Of a stretch of 64,000 nt of DNA, positions 11,036 to 22,879 are shown one piece after another. Under the pieces are notes generated by a model that saw only the letters and a list, made by a program, of their open reading frames with translations, was not told the DNA's origin and did no database searches. Position numbers and translations under genes: made by a program. The DNA is from Triglochin maritima (taxonomy: Eukaryota; Streptophyta; Magnoliopsida; Alismatales; Juncaginaceae): positions 11,097,001-11,161,000 of the forward strand of contig OY821771.1 in the NCBI GenBank assembly GCA_963682175.1, given 5' to 3'. Each line of letters starts with the position of its first letter. Within the stretch, counting starts at the first letter, position 1.

Positions 11036-13050
11036 TAGATCATAATCCTTGCTTAAGGCTAGGCTAACCTTGTTTTGGTTTGGTGTTTAGGAGGCTAATT
11101 GCTTGTTTGGAGGAGAAAATGTGACGCGTAAGGTGGAGGTTTTGGATCGGTGGGGGAAAGGTTGGTGTATATAAGGTGGCACCTTTCTTTTCTCCTCATT
11201 CTCTCTCAACTCAATCTCAAACCATCTCTATCTCTCTCCCTCTCAGCTCCCTGGTTTGTTGCTTGCGTGGTCGACGGCGAGGAGAGGAGGATTTCAGTGA
11301 AGTCAACGAGAGGTCGTGGTCGTCGTTAGCGCGAGAAGTTCACCGGAGAAGCTCTTCGCGTGGAGGGCTTGAGTGGGATCTACAATGGTTTCTTCAAACC
11401 TTCATGATATGTCAAGCTTCTCTTTAATAGTCAATCGAGGTGTGTGAGTGGTGGTTTTAGTCGACGTGTCCATTAGGTTCGTCGGAAGTGATGTACAACA
11501 AACGTTCTGCTGATAATGGTTGACCGGTATGTGCATTGGTCACTAATGCTAGTGTAAGTGCGGGTTTTAGTCTTGCACCGGTAGAACGATGCTTTGGGCG
11601 GTCGACCGGTTGTGTGTTTCAGACAAGCCCTGGTGTATTTCGGTCGACCAGGTCCCATTTGTCGTTCGACCGAATGCACTGTAGTGAGTCAGTTGCGGGC
11701 CTAGATGATCTAAATGGTTGACCGCCCTTGTTATCAGTTCGACCGATTGCACTGTAGTAAGTCGGTCAGAGCTTAGACCTTCGAAACGGTCGACCGCTAC
11801 TTGATTTTGTTCGACCGATGTGTGCATTGGTCGACCGGTCGTGGATCTTGAGAAAACTTGAAGTCCCAGTTATTTTCGGTCGATCGGGGACCCTTTGTCG
11901 TTCGATCGTTGGGACGTTTATTATTAATATTAATTATGGCGTAGACTTTCTAAACGGTCGACCGTTTGTGCCCATTTGTTCGACCGATGGGTCGTTTTGT
12001 TAGTTGAACCTGGGCGTTGACCATCCAAACGGTCGACCACCCATGACTGTTGGTTCAACCGAATGATTGTTGTTTTCGTTCAACCGGCTAGGTGACGGTC
12101 GAACCATGCGGGTCTTTTGTGGGAGTCGGTCGACCGGTACTCTTTGTTCGGTCGACCGTTTGTGCTCTATCTTGTGTTGTTAGTGTTTTGTGATCGGCTT
12201 TGAGGGCAACGGGTTCACCAGCCCTTCGGGGGCAACGGAAAGGATAGGTCGGCCTGATAGCGATCAGTGGTGTGTGGTGGCTCTACGGAGCGAGTGAGTG
12301 GCCCTAGTTGTGGGGGTGCGTTTGGGCTCGGGTTATAGGAGCGACAGTCCTGATGAGGCGGAGTGGTTGGCCGACGATCATTCCGGTTGTGGTGCCTGTG
12401 AGCACGTGTTGTTGGCCGAGGATTTTTCCGACTATGGTGCATGGGTGCACCTGTGGGTGATGGGTGAGAGGACCCTCGAGGCCGTTGTGGTTCGTGTCTA
12501 TTGTGGCTGGGAGAGAGGTCCCTGGAGCCCAGTTTCGACGACAATATTTGTATTGTTGCATTTTGTATCATACCATGCTAGTAGTTGTCTAGTTCATTTC
12601 TTTGATAGGGGTTTGACATACGGGATTTTCTTATGGGAAACTCAGGTATAGTTTTATGTTTACATTTCAAGCCGTGAGTGGCGTTAGGAGGTGGTGACTG
12701 CAGAGGAGCTCATCTCGGGTCAGATCCTGCTTTTCCCCGTTTGGAGGTTGTAGTGATTACTTGTACATTTATATTATACCATTTTGATGTAATCACACTT
12801 TTGAAATACTCAGATATTATCTATCTATTTTAGTGTACCTGGTTTTCTGTGTTTTGCAGTAATGTCATCGTGTTGATTGTATTTTTAAAAGTTTTAAATT
12901 TATTTTCCACTTTTTTCGAGGATGTTACCGTTGTAGTTGTATTTCATATATCTTATATTTTAAAATCACTATTGTAGGTGTATGATCCATATTGACAGTG
13001 ATACATTTGTTGATTATCGAGTCTAACTTCTGACCGTATACGCAGTCCTA
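11036..13050 (+). mobile_element. Probable LTR-type sequence with a GTCGACCG array
   Basis: No protein family is recognisable. Features are TGTTAG at about 11033, a TATA-like GTATATAAG at about 11165 followed by a pyrimidine-rich CT stretch, a dense array of GGTCGACCG/TTCGACCG motifs (11515-12165), and a G+C-rich section (12200-12550) unlike its neighbours. Promoter, motif array and no coding capacity suggest an LTR or the untranslated part of a retroelement. A CTAACT near 13021 could be a decayed end. I could not confirm matching ends or a target duplication. Confidence 0.35.
11515..12165. repeat. Array of about 19 GGTCGACCG-like motifs
   Basis: The palindromic core GGTCGACC and the half-variant TTCGACCG alternate at roughly 20-60 bp spacing, for example near 11599, 11789, 11830, 11956, 12126 and 12151. 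Some copies are changed to GGTTGACC or GTTCAACC. Confidence 0.85.
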
Positions 13051-13416
13051 GTACTTATATATGAAGACATTAACAAAATGTTCTTTTGAAAATATGGGAC
13101 ATATATGCAGAATATTTAATAACAAAATGTTCCAAAAGAGGAATAAAATTTAGTTTTGCCATATGACACTGAATGAGATAAACCGATTAGTGTAGAAAAA
13201 CATGGAAAATCTTACTAATACAAATTTGAAATCCCAAATGGAAAACAGAAGCATGTTACCCCCAAACGAATCACCAATGCAATAACACAATATAATTTAA
13301 AAATTTAACAATTTGTCAATACACATTTAATTTACACATGTACACATCCATATATATATAAAACAAACCCTATCGATCCAGCATCCACGTTGCATGTGCC
13401 AACAATATTGAAGCAT

Positions 13417-13913
13417 TCAACCACCTCCACCACAACCACCACCTCCGTCGCCGTTGGGGGCCACCACCACCACGACCACGCCCGCCCTTAAGTTTCTTAA
13501 GCGCGCAACCAAAGACGATGGCCAACACCAGAGATAAAGATGCTAAAAGTAGGGTAGAGCATGGACCGGTCCGGTTTTTTGGACCGGACCAGACCGAATC
13601 CGACCGGTCCGGACCCCGGGATGGGTTCGGGTTTCGGTCAGGTCTGGTCCGGTCCGAACCCGATCGAAAACCCAATTCCCCCCCCCCCCCCCCCCCCCCC
13701 AAAAAATCTGGTCCGGTCTGGATTTTTGGACTGGACCGGACTGAATCGTTCAAGAACATGAAAAAAATCTGGTCCGGTCCGATGCTCTCCCCTAGCTAAA
13801 ACCATGCAAATCATGAAAAAAACTCCAGCAAAGGATCCAAAATAGTTACTTGAAACGACACCAAAGTTGCCAAAGCCACCATTTGCCACGGAAACCGTAA
13901 GAGATCTTGCCAT
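13417..13913 (-). pseudogene. Glycine-rich membrane protein, copy A, MITE-disrupted
   Basis: This is a copy of the small protein at 37318. The ATG is at 13913-13911, and the first 40 or so codons match copy B almost exactly (MARSLTVSV start, FFMICMVLAS membrane segment). A 245-bp hAT-type MITE with its target duplication interrupts the codons just after the membrane segment begins. The reading resumes with the second half of that segment and a basic GRGRGG stretch. The glycine tail is also out of frame, giving an Arg/Trp-rich readout before the stop. Without the insert and duplication, 244 nt remain, which is not a multiple of three. Function unknown; this copy is almost surely dead. Confidence 0.8.
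13550..13794. mobile_element. 245-bp hAT-type MITE
   Basis: The ends are TAGGGTAGAGCAT and, in reverse, TAGGGGAGAGCAT. They are flanked by GCTAAAAG (13542-13549) and GCTAAAAC (13795-13802), an 8-bp duplication with one mismatch as expected for hAT elements. The interior is filled with GGACCGG/CCGGTCC subterminal repeats and a run of 23 C (13678-13700). Copy B at 37.4 kb shows the uninterrupted site. Confidence 0.9.
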
Positions 13914-14956
13914 CTTCTGATCGAATTTGCTTGTTATTGATTCTCGACAACTGCAAGAAAGTTGTAGATATGTAGATATACCGTGAATTGAATATGTCGC
14001 CCTTATCTTTGAATTGGGGTTTCTTTTTGTTGATGTTGACGTTACAAAATCATTCCATGGTTCCAAAATAAAACTTCCAAGAAATTGCAAGCATTTGCAT
14101 TAAAAAAATATCGTTCAAGAACATCAAATCTCAAAATGAATTTTGAAGTAAATCATTGTATGTTGACTCAACTCTACAATATTGTTTTTTGGAAGGCTCG
14201 TAGTTGCGACGTATTATTTGGCAATTCAATTAAAGAAAACATTCCAATGGGAACACGATACGTAGAACTCAACGAAGGAGGTGGATTCCTCGAACATGGT
14301 TACGCGTTGATGATTAAACTAATTCCGGTACAATAATTCCACAAATTTTCAAGATTGTGATTATACCCTGAGAATGGGTAAATAGGTAATATGGTGGATA
14401 CCAAATAATGCAAAGAAACGGCTTATCTTGAATTTTCACTTCAAGATGAAATTTCAAACTGCCGCATTTGTAAATATAATGTTTGGTTTCCATTGTGTTG
14501 GATTTTACAAATTCTTTGTGACACTTTGAAATTTCATCTCTATACAAAAATTGTCATAACCAAATAGTTGAAAGGTGAAATTTCGAAATTCCTTAACTTA
14601 TTTTAACTTAAATAAATCAAATTAATATGAAATATTAATACTATGTACCGATTATTATTTAAAACATAGTAGTATGTTCTTTTTGACCTTAATACTTAGT
14701 AGTATGTTGTGTTTAGGATTTGTATACAATTCTAAATTAGGAAAATTAATATAATGTTTATAATATTTTAGTTCTCATTTCAAAGGAACATGTTTACCCA
14801 AACATAATAAACACAAATCAAGTTATTTATAAATTTTTGGATTTGTATATCCTGCCAATTACAAATTCTACGGAAGTTTTATAAGAATCCCTTAAAAATC
14901 CCATCTGCTTCCGATTATATTAAAATGTGTAGTCTTGGTCGAACAAACCACTCTTA

Positions 14957-15531
14957 GTTGTTTGGATGACAGTGATTCCGACTCCTCCACACCGCCTGAG
15001 CCGCTATAGTAACTGGAGTCATCCAAACACCGAAGGGTCCCCCAGAATCAGAGCTTCCCGTGAGCATTCCGATGACATTTTTTCCATTGAAGGGAGAAGC
15101 TCAGTTGGTGAGCTTCTCCAGCTCCCACGTTGGTCGTCCTGGTGACCAAAAATTTGGACAATATGCCCCTGCTAAATTGTGGAAATGACATTTGATTTTA
15201 TTTTTCATTATTCACAATTTTACTATCACCAAGTTTTAGTAATAACTAACAACTTGTAAACCATCAACTTTTCATACATCCTTGTAATTTTTTTATTTTT
15301 GTTGACTTTATACCCATTGATAACAAAAAATCATGTTGATCAGTGTGGTACTGTTATGATTGGAGGACACTTCGAGGATTTCGTTGGACAAGACATCTGA
15401 AGATCCACCGAGTTTCTTGTCATCCAAACAACTCCGACTTCTGCTAGGAAGAAGCAACTTTTGGGATCAAAAATCCAAGAGTTGGCTTCCTACAAGAATC
15501 TAACATTTGGGAGTTCCATCCAAACGCACCC
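14957..15531. mobile_element. Possible Harbinger-type MITE
   Basis: The left end reads GTTGTTTGGATGA and the right end in reverse GGGTGCGTTTGGATG, an imperfect inverted repeat. TTA flanks both sides (14954-14956 and 15532-15534), the target size of PIF/Harbinger elements. It begins exactly where homology to the other duplication arm stops. There is no coding sequence. The terminal match is short, so this is tentative. Confidence 0.45.
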
Positions 15532-15534
15532 TTA

Positions 15535-16010
15535 GGCTCTCATTGACACTCTACTTGGTATTTGTTTATATTTTCTTGATTCCATATGTTTTCATGAGAA
15601 GAGGGGTAATCTTATGTGTTCACATTTGCTTTTATGGTTTAAAAAAACTTTCAAAAATATAAATTGAAAAATAATTATAAGGCCATTGACTGGTGTATAT
15701 TTATTTGAGGGTCATTGATTTTTTCTGGCCTTAAAAAGAAATACCAAATGTAACATTTACCCTTGTTTATTTTTCCTAATTACAAATCATACCATTCTTC
15801 TTCTTCTTCTTCTTCTTCTTCTTCTTCTTCCCAACATCCATATTTCTCCAAACTCTCACACCTAACATATTTCTCCCCTAAATCAAATAACTAAGTCCAA
15901 CCATCCTACTTAATACACCAGAGTATTAGATCGATTTCCATTATGTAAGCTTTATTTTGGTATTTTTTCGGTTTATTTTACTTGTTTTCAACAAATGAGC
16001 CGAATGACCT
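15535..16010. other. Intergenic stretch with (TTC)12 microsatellite
   Basis: The only distinct feature is a perfect TTC repeat of 12 units at 15795-15830. I see no gene. Confidence 0.7.
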
Positions 16011-18720
16011 CGGTCGGTGTCGACCAAACGACCTGGGTTGTTTTCACTGAACGAGCTGCTCGTTTTCCACACAACGAGCTGGTTCGTTTTCACCCAACGA
16101 GCTGAGTCGTTTTCCTAAACAATTTGGGTTGTTTTCACCAAACGTGCTGGTCGTTTTCCCAAACCACCTGGGTCATTTTCACCAAACCACCTGGGTCGTT
16201 TTCACCAAACAAGGTGGGTCGTTTTCTCAAACGAGCTGAGTCATTTTATTCATAACATCAACATTCAAAAATAGAATTTGATGATTCCAGATCAGTTAGA
16301 ATGATAATTGAATGGAGCACATTTTTTCTCTCTTACGATTTTCCAAATACCGATTATATGAGGGTGAAAAACGTGTCTCAAGATAGATCGTATTTGGAAA
16401 CTAGACAATCAACGGATCTTGAATAATTTGTACATAACTCTCTCCTCTATTATCCAAATAAGGCTATCATAGACTCGTTACAAAGAAAATGTCGAGAAGC
16501 AAAACTTTGATATTTTACATATTTTCATATTCGGAACCGAATAAGTCCATAAAGGACGTGGAAGACGTACCAGTCCAACTCAGGACGCACCAGTCCTGCT
16601 TGGGACTCACTCGTCCCGTTTGTGACGCATCACTTGTTTTACTCATAACATCAACATCCAAATATAGAATTTGATAATTCCAGATCCTTTGGAAAGATAA
16701 TTGAAAGGAGAACATATTCGTGTGTCTTATGACTTGCTAAATTCCGATGATACGATAGTGAAAAATGTGTGTCAAGAAAGACCCGTATTTGAAAACTCGA
16801 CAATCAACAGATCATCAATAATTTATGCATAACCCTTTCCTCCGATATCCAAATAAGGCGATTCAATATGTTTTACAAAGAAAATTGTGAGATGCAAAAC
16901 TTTTCTATTTAACATATTTCCAAATTCGGAACCTCATGGGTTCATAAATGGCGTGGTAGACGCACCAGTCCTGCTTGGGATGCACTCGTTCCGTGCGTGA
17001 CATATCACTTGTTTTACTTATAACATCCACATCCCAATATAGAATTTGATGATTCCAGATCTGTTGGAAAGATAATTGAAATGAGAACATATTACAGTGT
17101 CTTATGACTTGCAAAATTCCGATGATACGAGAGTGAAAAATTGGTCTCAAGCCAGGTCGTATTTGGAAACTGGAAGCTCGATGGACTCGATAGATGTTCG
17201 ATAGGAACACGATTGTTGTGCTCAATATGCTCGATTCCTTTTTCATGTGAGCTCGATAAGGGTCGACAAAATATTGTAGAGTCTGTTTTAACTTAACGAG
17301 CTAGGTCAATTGGTCGAAACGAACAGGGTCATTAAAAAAGACGACTATTCACAGCATGGTTTTTGAGGAAACGAGCTGGGTCATTTTTCCACAAAACAAA
17401 GCTGGGACGCAGCAATCTCATGTAGGATGCGCCAACGAGCTGTGTTGTTTTCACCAAACGAGCTGGGTCATTTTCACCAAACGAGCAAGGTCGTATTCAC
17501 TAAACAAGCTTGGTCGTTCTAGTAAACGAGCTAGGTCATTTCTCCACAAAAAAAGCTTAGACGTAGCAGTCCCACGTGGGATGCACCAACGAGCTAGGTC
17601 GTTTTCACCAAACGAGTCAGGTCGTTCTAGCAAACAAGTTGGGTCATTTTTTCCACAAAACAAAGCTAAGACGCAACAGTCCTACGCGGGACGCCCCCAA
17701 CGAGCTGGGTCGTTTTCACCAAACTAGCCAGGTCGATTTCACCAAACGAGCCAGGTCGTTCTGGCAAACGAGTTGGGTCGTTTTTCCACAAAACAAAGTT
17801 GGGATGCAGTAGTCCCGCACGGGACGCACCAACGTGCTGAGTCGTTTTACCAAACGAGCCGGGTCATTTTCACCAAACAAGCTGGGTCGTTCTAGCAAAC
17901 GAGTTGCGTCATTTTTCCACAAAACCAAGCTGGGACACAGTAGTCCCTCGCAAGATGCACCAATGAGCTTAGTCATTTTCACCAAACGAGTTGGGTCATT
18001 TTCACCAACCGAGCTCACAAAACGAGTTGAATCGTTTTCACAAAACGAGTTGGGTCAGATATTTGAAAACTTGACAATCGACTGATCATCAATAATTTAT
18101 GCATAGCTTTGTCATCTGATATCCAAATAAGACGTTTCAAGGCTCTATGCAAAGAAAATTTTGAGATGCAAAATTTCCTATTTAACATATTTCTAAATTT
18201 GGAATGTAATAGGCTCATAAATGGCGTGGAAGACACACAAGTCCAACTCGAGACGCACTCGTCCAACTCGGGACGCACCAGTCCTCCTCGAAATCAACAC
18301 ATCATCTGTAATTTGTGCATAACTCTCTCCTCCAATATCCAAATAAGGATATTTAAGTTTCATTACGAAGACAATTTGGAGACGCAAAGCTTTTCTATTT
18401 AACAAATTTCCGAATTCGAAACGTAATGGGCTCCAGAATGTGTGTCCAGAATGTGTCTAAAGTCTGGCAATCGAGCAACTATCGAACTCATTTCGAGCCC
18501 ATCGAGTTTTGTTGGAATGAGTGACCAGAATATGTGTCCAAAGTGTGACCATTGAGCATCTATCGAACTCATATCGAGCTCATCGAGCACTCGTCCAACT
18601 CGGGATGCACCAGTCATGTGTGAAATCGACAAATCATCATTAATTTGTGCATAACTCTCTCATCCGACATCTACATAAGGCGATTCAAGATGTTTTACAA
18701 AGAAAATTGGATTGTAAACA
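16011..18720. repeat. Mosaic tandem-repeat block
   Basis: Two interleaved repeat classes fill this block. The first is a 22-26 bp unit like ACGAGCTGGGTCGTTTTCAC, about ten copies at 16015-16245 and many more at 17296-18058. The second is a longer unit of roughly 375-395 bp opening near ATAACATCAACATCCAAATA (starts near 16252, 16648 and 17019), with related pieces at 18058-18440 and 18600-18700. Within 17383-18037 the short units form about five higher-order copies of 109-153 bp, each opening with TTTTCCACAAAACAAAG and a GGGACGCA motif. Open frames here are by-products of the repeat. The copies are diverged, so it is old. Confidence 0.8.
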
Positions 18721-18990
18721 ACTTATTAATGGATTCTTTTTATTATTGTATTTTATATTTTATATGTAGAATGATACTCCTTTTGTTTAGTTTATGTAGA
18801 TATTCTCTATACTGTTTTTTTAGCCTTCGATGTCAAATATTTTGCATTATATTGCCATCGAAGTTTTCTGTTAATTAAAAATTCGCGTTGATAGTGAAAG
18901 TGGTGGGCATTGGGCAACAACAATCTCAGCAACGACAATGTCATTTCAATTTCTGCGGGAATGATGAGGAAATTTCAAAAAAAAGAAGAA

Positions 18991-19221
18991 TAAGAAGATT
19001 ATGGCATTAATAATTAATGTAGTTGAAACGTTCAAATAATTAGATTAACTCCTCACGCCAATATTAAACTTCTGAAAATCATGGAGCTTTCCACGTTATT
19101 GCCGATCGTATAAGAATATTATGGTATTTGTAATTAATGTAGTTGAAACGTTCAAATAATTAGATTAACTCCTCACGCCAATATTAAACTTCAGAAAATC
19201 ATGGAGCTTTCACGTTATTGC
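18991..19221. repeat. 120-bp tandem duplication
   Basis: Copy 1 spans 18991-19110 and copy 2 spans 19111-19221, nearly identical for about 110 bp. There are no genes on either side (18721-18990, 19222-19380). Confidence 0.85.
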
Positions 19222-19380
19222 ATACGGGCATACGGAAATTACAGCGTGGACTTTGGATATATGTATACTTCAGATTGTACTTTTTGAGCATAGCATATGA
19301 AATCGTCATAACGTGTAACAATACTATAAGTATTAATGCCCATCAAAAACACTGTGATCATCTAGAAAAAATATAAAATC

Positions 19381-19432
19381 TACAACAACAACAAAGTCTT
19401 TTATCCCAAACTAGGCGGGGTAGGCTAGAAAT
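19381..19432 (-). mobile_element. Short SINE/LINE tail fragment
   Basis: ACAACAACAACAAAG followed by TCCCAAACTAGG.GGGGTAGGCT is the reverse-oriented tail shared by plant Au SINEs and RTE LINEs. Only the tail is present. The surrounding 19433-19927 shows nothing else. Confidence 0.45.
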
Positions 19433-19927
19433 AAAATTTACAAATTTAGAATAAAAAATATTAAAGTCTCAAGAAAAAGATATCTCTAGACTCGATCTTG
19501 AGAATGTTAAAAATTATGTAATTTGTAATTCCTATAATCATCTAGAAAAATATAAAAATATCTAGATAATTCTAGAAGTTTCTAGAATATTTTAAAATAG
19601 AATATAATACTCTAGGATCATGGAGAATGCTTAACTTTCCATAATTTTTTAGAGAAAAGTATCCATAAATATTTAGAGTTTGTATATGTGATGAGGATCT
19701 GTTCCTTGATTGGTGGTGATTGGCGGTTGATGACCATTAGGGTTTTAGCCAAGTATTTCAACATTTAAGGTCATGATATCATCATACTCATCGGAACGAA
19801 GTAGATATTCAGAAAATCTAACTTATAACTAGTAACTCAATGGCTTACACGGTTGAGCTACTTGTTAAAAAGCAGTAACAAATGGAGTATTAAGTATATC
19901 GTGCACCAAGTTCAAAATGTCTCAACT

Positions 19928-20105
19928 ATGATATCCACCCTAGCAAGGTGGAGGTGGCGATGCAATAGTCAATACCCAAGTAACTCAAGGCTTTGACGGT
20001 TTTTGTAGGATTAATAAAGTATTACAAGAAACTTATTAAGATATATGGGGTCGTACCTTCATCAGGTTACAAGTTGCTCAAGAAGGATCAATTCCTGTGG
20101 TTTTA
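19928..20105 (+). pseudogene. Small Ty3/Gypsy reverse transcriptase fragment
   Basis: The plus strand encodes, across stops and a frameshift, the region linking Gypsy reverse transcriptase to RNase H: a DIHPSKVE-like segment, then FVGLIKYYKKLIKIYGVV and LLKKDQF, corresponding to the family's FLGL.xYYRxFVKxYG and LLKKD signature. It is about 60 codons long, with nothing recognisable on either side. Confidence 0.65.
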
Positions 20106-21223
20106 TATTTTCTTCTTTCGGGAAATTTTCTCTCATTTTCGATTTCCTGTTGTAATTTTCTTCTTGCTCCCGTTTTCGCTGTACGTCTTTTTGAGTTCAT
20201 AGATTTTGTAAAACCATGTGGGGAGACTTTGGTTTGAAAATTTAACTCTCACGATTCGTTTTCTCACTCACATTCATGACGGCCTTCAAATGCGAATTTT
20301 TCTGCTGCAACGGCAAAATTATATTTGAACTTTTTCTTGCGTACGTCAAAGCTTTCGAAAGTCAAATAAAATCAAGAAGTTTGGCGGAAACTTCCACATC
20401 TTTTACCTCTATTTACTTCCTCAGAAAAATTTTGGTTGTCCACTCCTAACCAATATGTCTATTTCTTATTTATTCCCGCGGAAAAAAACACAACTTGTCC
20501 ACTTCTTGAACAAGAATAATCTCTTTTGGAGTTTGAAAGCTTCATAACAATGTCGAGAATGAAGACACAAAAGAGTCAAGCTACGTAACATCCACGTCAA
20601 AATGAAAAACAATCTCGAGAGAAAGATTTAAGGTTGAAGATTTCTAGATCTCGGGGTTTTGGGTTGCTAATAGGATAATAAAAAAAGATCCAATATAAAG
20701 TTTGGAATTTGGATTAAATCGAAGCTCAAATTTGGTTATGGATCTGATGAAAAATCGAACCAAGTGTATCCTATTCTAATTTGATCCCAACTTTATGATA
20801 TAGTTGGGATTTAAAATATGTTTGACACTTTATCATAATGATATAATTAATAATGTCTCGTAGACAACACGAAAACTCCAAAAATAACAGTGAATATGGT
20901 GAAAAACAACTATTTCTCAAAGCTCAACGTCATAGGATGTTATAAAATGAAAATACGAGGGAGAAAAATGCATGACACGTTTTCAATTTAGTTGCAGCAA
21001 ATGATATGGAAACATAGTTAACTGTTTTTTAAAAGCAATAATCTTTTTATTACTAAAAGAAATAATGTAAAGAAGATAGCTATATGTTAAGTTGTTAAAT
21101 AAACAAGCGCATGAAGTGCTATGAAATCAAAGTCAACGAGTAGAACAGTTGGCCCAGAATAAATCCACATCGTCAATGGAGCCTCTGAGGCGAATAAAAA
21201 TTAAAATTAGGCAAGTCTGAGAG
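20106..21223. other. Intergenic stretch, 5' flank of gene C
   Basis: I see no coding sequence, repeat or mobile element that I can support. The last part must hold the promoter of gene copy C, but no clear TATA position can be chosen. Confidence 0.5.
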
Positions 21224-21644
21224 ATGGCAAGAACTCTAATTACCACCTACAATGATGACAGTGAAGTTCATTTCGATAGTATTTTCGGAACATGTGTTGT
21301 TGGGATTATGTTTATGTTTTGCATGGTCTTTGCATCTTTGTCGGTCTATCTCTGTCGTTGTTTTTGCGTGCATTCGGAAGCCAAAAGTAGCCAAGAAGGA
21401 TCACAACGTCACATACTACTCCACTCGGACGGCACCAGTAACTGCTCCAGCAACAAGTAATGCTAGTGGCTGTGGGGCGGTTAGCCTAGGTGTTGGTGCT
21501 GGTGCTGCTGTTGGTCTTGCCACTGACGCTGCGACAGCTGTCGCGATTGATTCGATGGCAAGTGGTGGTGGGGGCGGCGATGGTGGAGGTGGTGGTTGTG
21601 GAGGAGGATGTGGTGGCTGTGGCCTGTGGGGGTTGATTATCTAA
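21224..21644 (+). pseudogene. Glycine-rich membrane protein, copy C, frameshifted
   Basis: This is a diverged relative of the proteins at 37318 and 56358. The frame from ATG 21224 gives MARTLITTYN, a membrane segment at residues 23-44 with the family's FCMVFASLS core, then a Cys-rich CRCFC edge. After about codon 50 the family-like continuation, a basic RKPKVAKK stretch, a Thr/Ala/Ser section and a Gly/Cys-rich tail ending near GLWGLII, lies one nucleotide further on and stops at 21644. Either one nucleotide was inserted near 21375 or a short intron is unrecognised. The basic inner edge and glycine tail imply a membrane-anchored protein with a cytoplasmic tail. Function unknown. Confidence 0.6.
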
Positions 21645-22079
21645 ACAGTTTGAAGTTTGTAGTTGTCCGTAAGTTGTATATATGTAGGATGGTTTATCTG
21701 TTGGTTATCTGTTGTTGTGATTTGTTGTAAAGACGTTTCGATGTGATTAATGTGTTTCTTTTTTATTATTCATGCAATATTTAAAAATTTATTTAATCTC
21801 TTATGAAGTAGACATGGAACAAAAAAGATGAAAATTTGACGGAGAATAATTATTGTATTTCATCAACTACAAAGTATTAAAATAGTCTTTTATTTATAAA
21901 GGAAAGTAGAAGAAGTTACAAAAAACATAATGGTGGACATTGCAACACAATAATGGAAATTGAAATCTGAAACATAATTTATTTTATTGTTGAATTACAT
22001 TTTATTTGAATATGGATGTTACAAAAAGTTGTAACACCAAGTAATAAGGTAACTCATCAGCATGGTGTATTTGCTGTTT

Positions 22080-22803
22080 CATAACACTCCATTTGGATAA
22101 TCACCTTTTGGTATACGTTTTTCGGTTTGACTCATTAAAAAATATTGCCAAGTAAAATCTTGTGGGACAAAAACTTGGTGGGAAAAAAGAGTACGGAGCG
22201 TATAATTCTCCCGTTTAATTTAATATACATTTACAAACTCTCTTAAATAATATGACGTTATGTTCATGTCTCGTTAACAACTTTACATCAAAATCTAGTG
22301 AGAAAATAGCAAAGGAAAAAAATTGCATGACATACCCTAACACAATTATACAAATTGTCTCGGTAAAAATCTTTAATCAATAGGACAAAAATTGATAAAG
22401 GGAAAAGAAGTACAACTACATACTTTATGGACTTTATCCTTCATGGATAATCTTAATTCAGTGATGATACATAGAAATTCACTCCCCCTGATTCGTAATT
22501 CACCAACTTGCATACAAATTGCAACGTCTCCATGGTAACACAAAATAATTTGTGATTTTGTTGTTGTTGATCAGACATATAGGAAACATCACTGAATTAA
22601 ATCTTTATCTCATGAATATAATAAGTAAATATTGACAGATCCGTTAAGAGGTAATGAAAAATATGTTGAACGTCATTTGAATGATTTTGAAGAAATATTA
22701 TGACTACACAAACAATCATTGTGAATGTATTAGGTCTACTTTTATATGCAATATATTTTATGATGTTCAAGGAAATAGATTTCAGGTCTTAATCCAGCCT
22801 CGT

Positions 22804-22879
<76 letters not shown>

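Larger units (their letters stand above)
13060..14956 (-). repeat. Arm A of an inverted segmental duplication
   Basis: Read on the minus strand, this stretch matches 36415-37950 and then 30778-31035 of the plus strand. It covers the glycine-rich gene, its 5' flank and 3' flank. The match continues across the place where Copia-2 sits in the other arm, so this arm keeps the empty Copia site near 14740. The other arm lacks the MITE found here at 13550-13794. I see no second gene inside the arm. Confidence 0.85.

Noticed and set aside
12215..12651. Overlapping 85-118 codon frames on both strands
   Set aside because: They lie in a G+C-rich LTR-like stretch with open frames on both strands and no family resemblance.
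17356..18085. Several 70-120 codon frames with repeated words
   Set aside because: They are by-products of the 24-bp repeat units; all frames look alike because the repeat has few stops.
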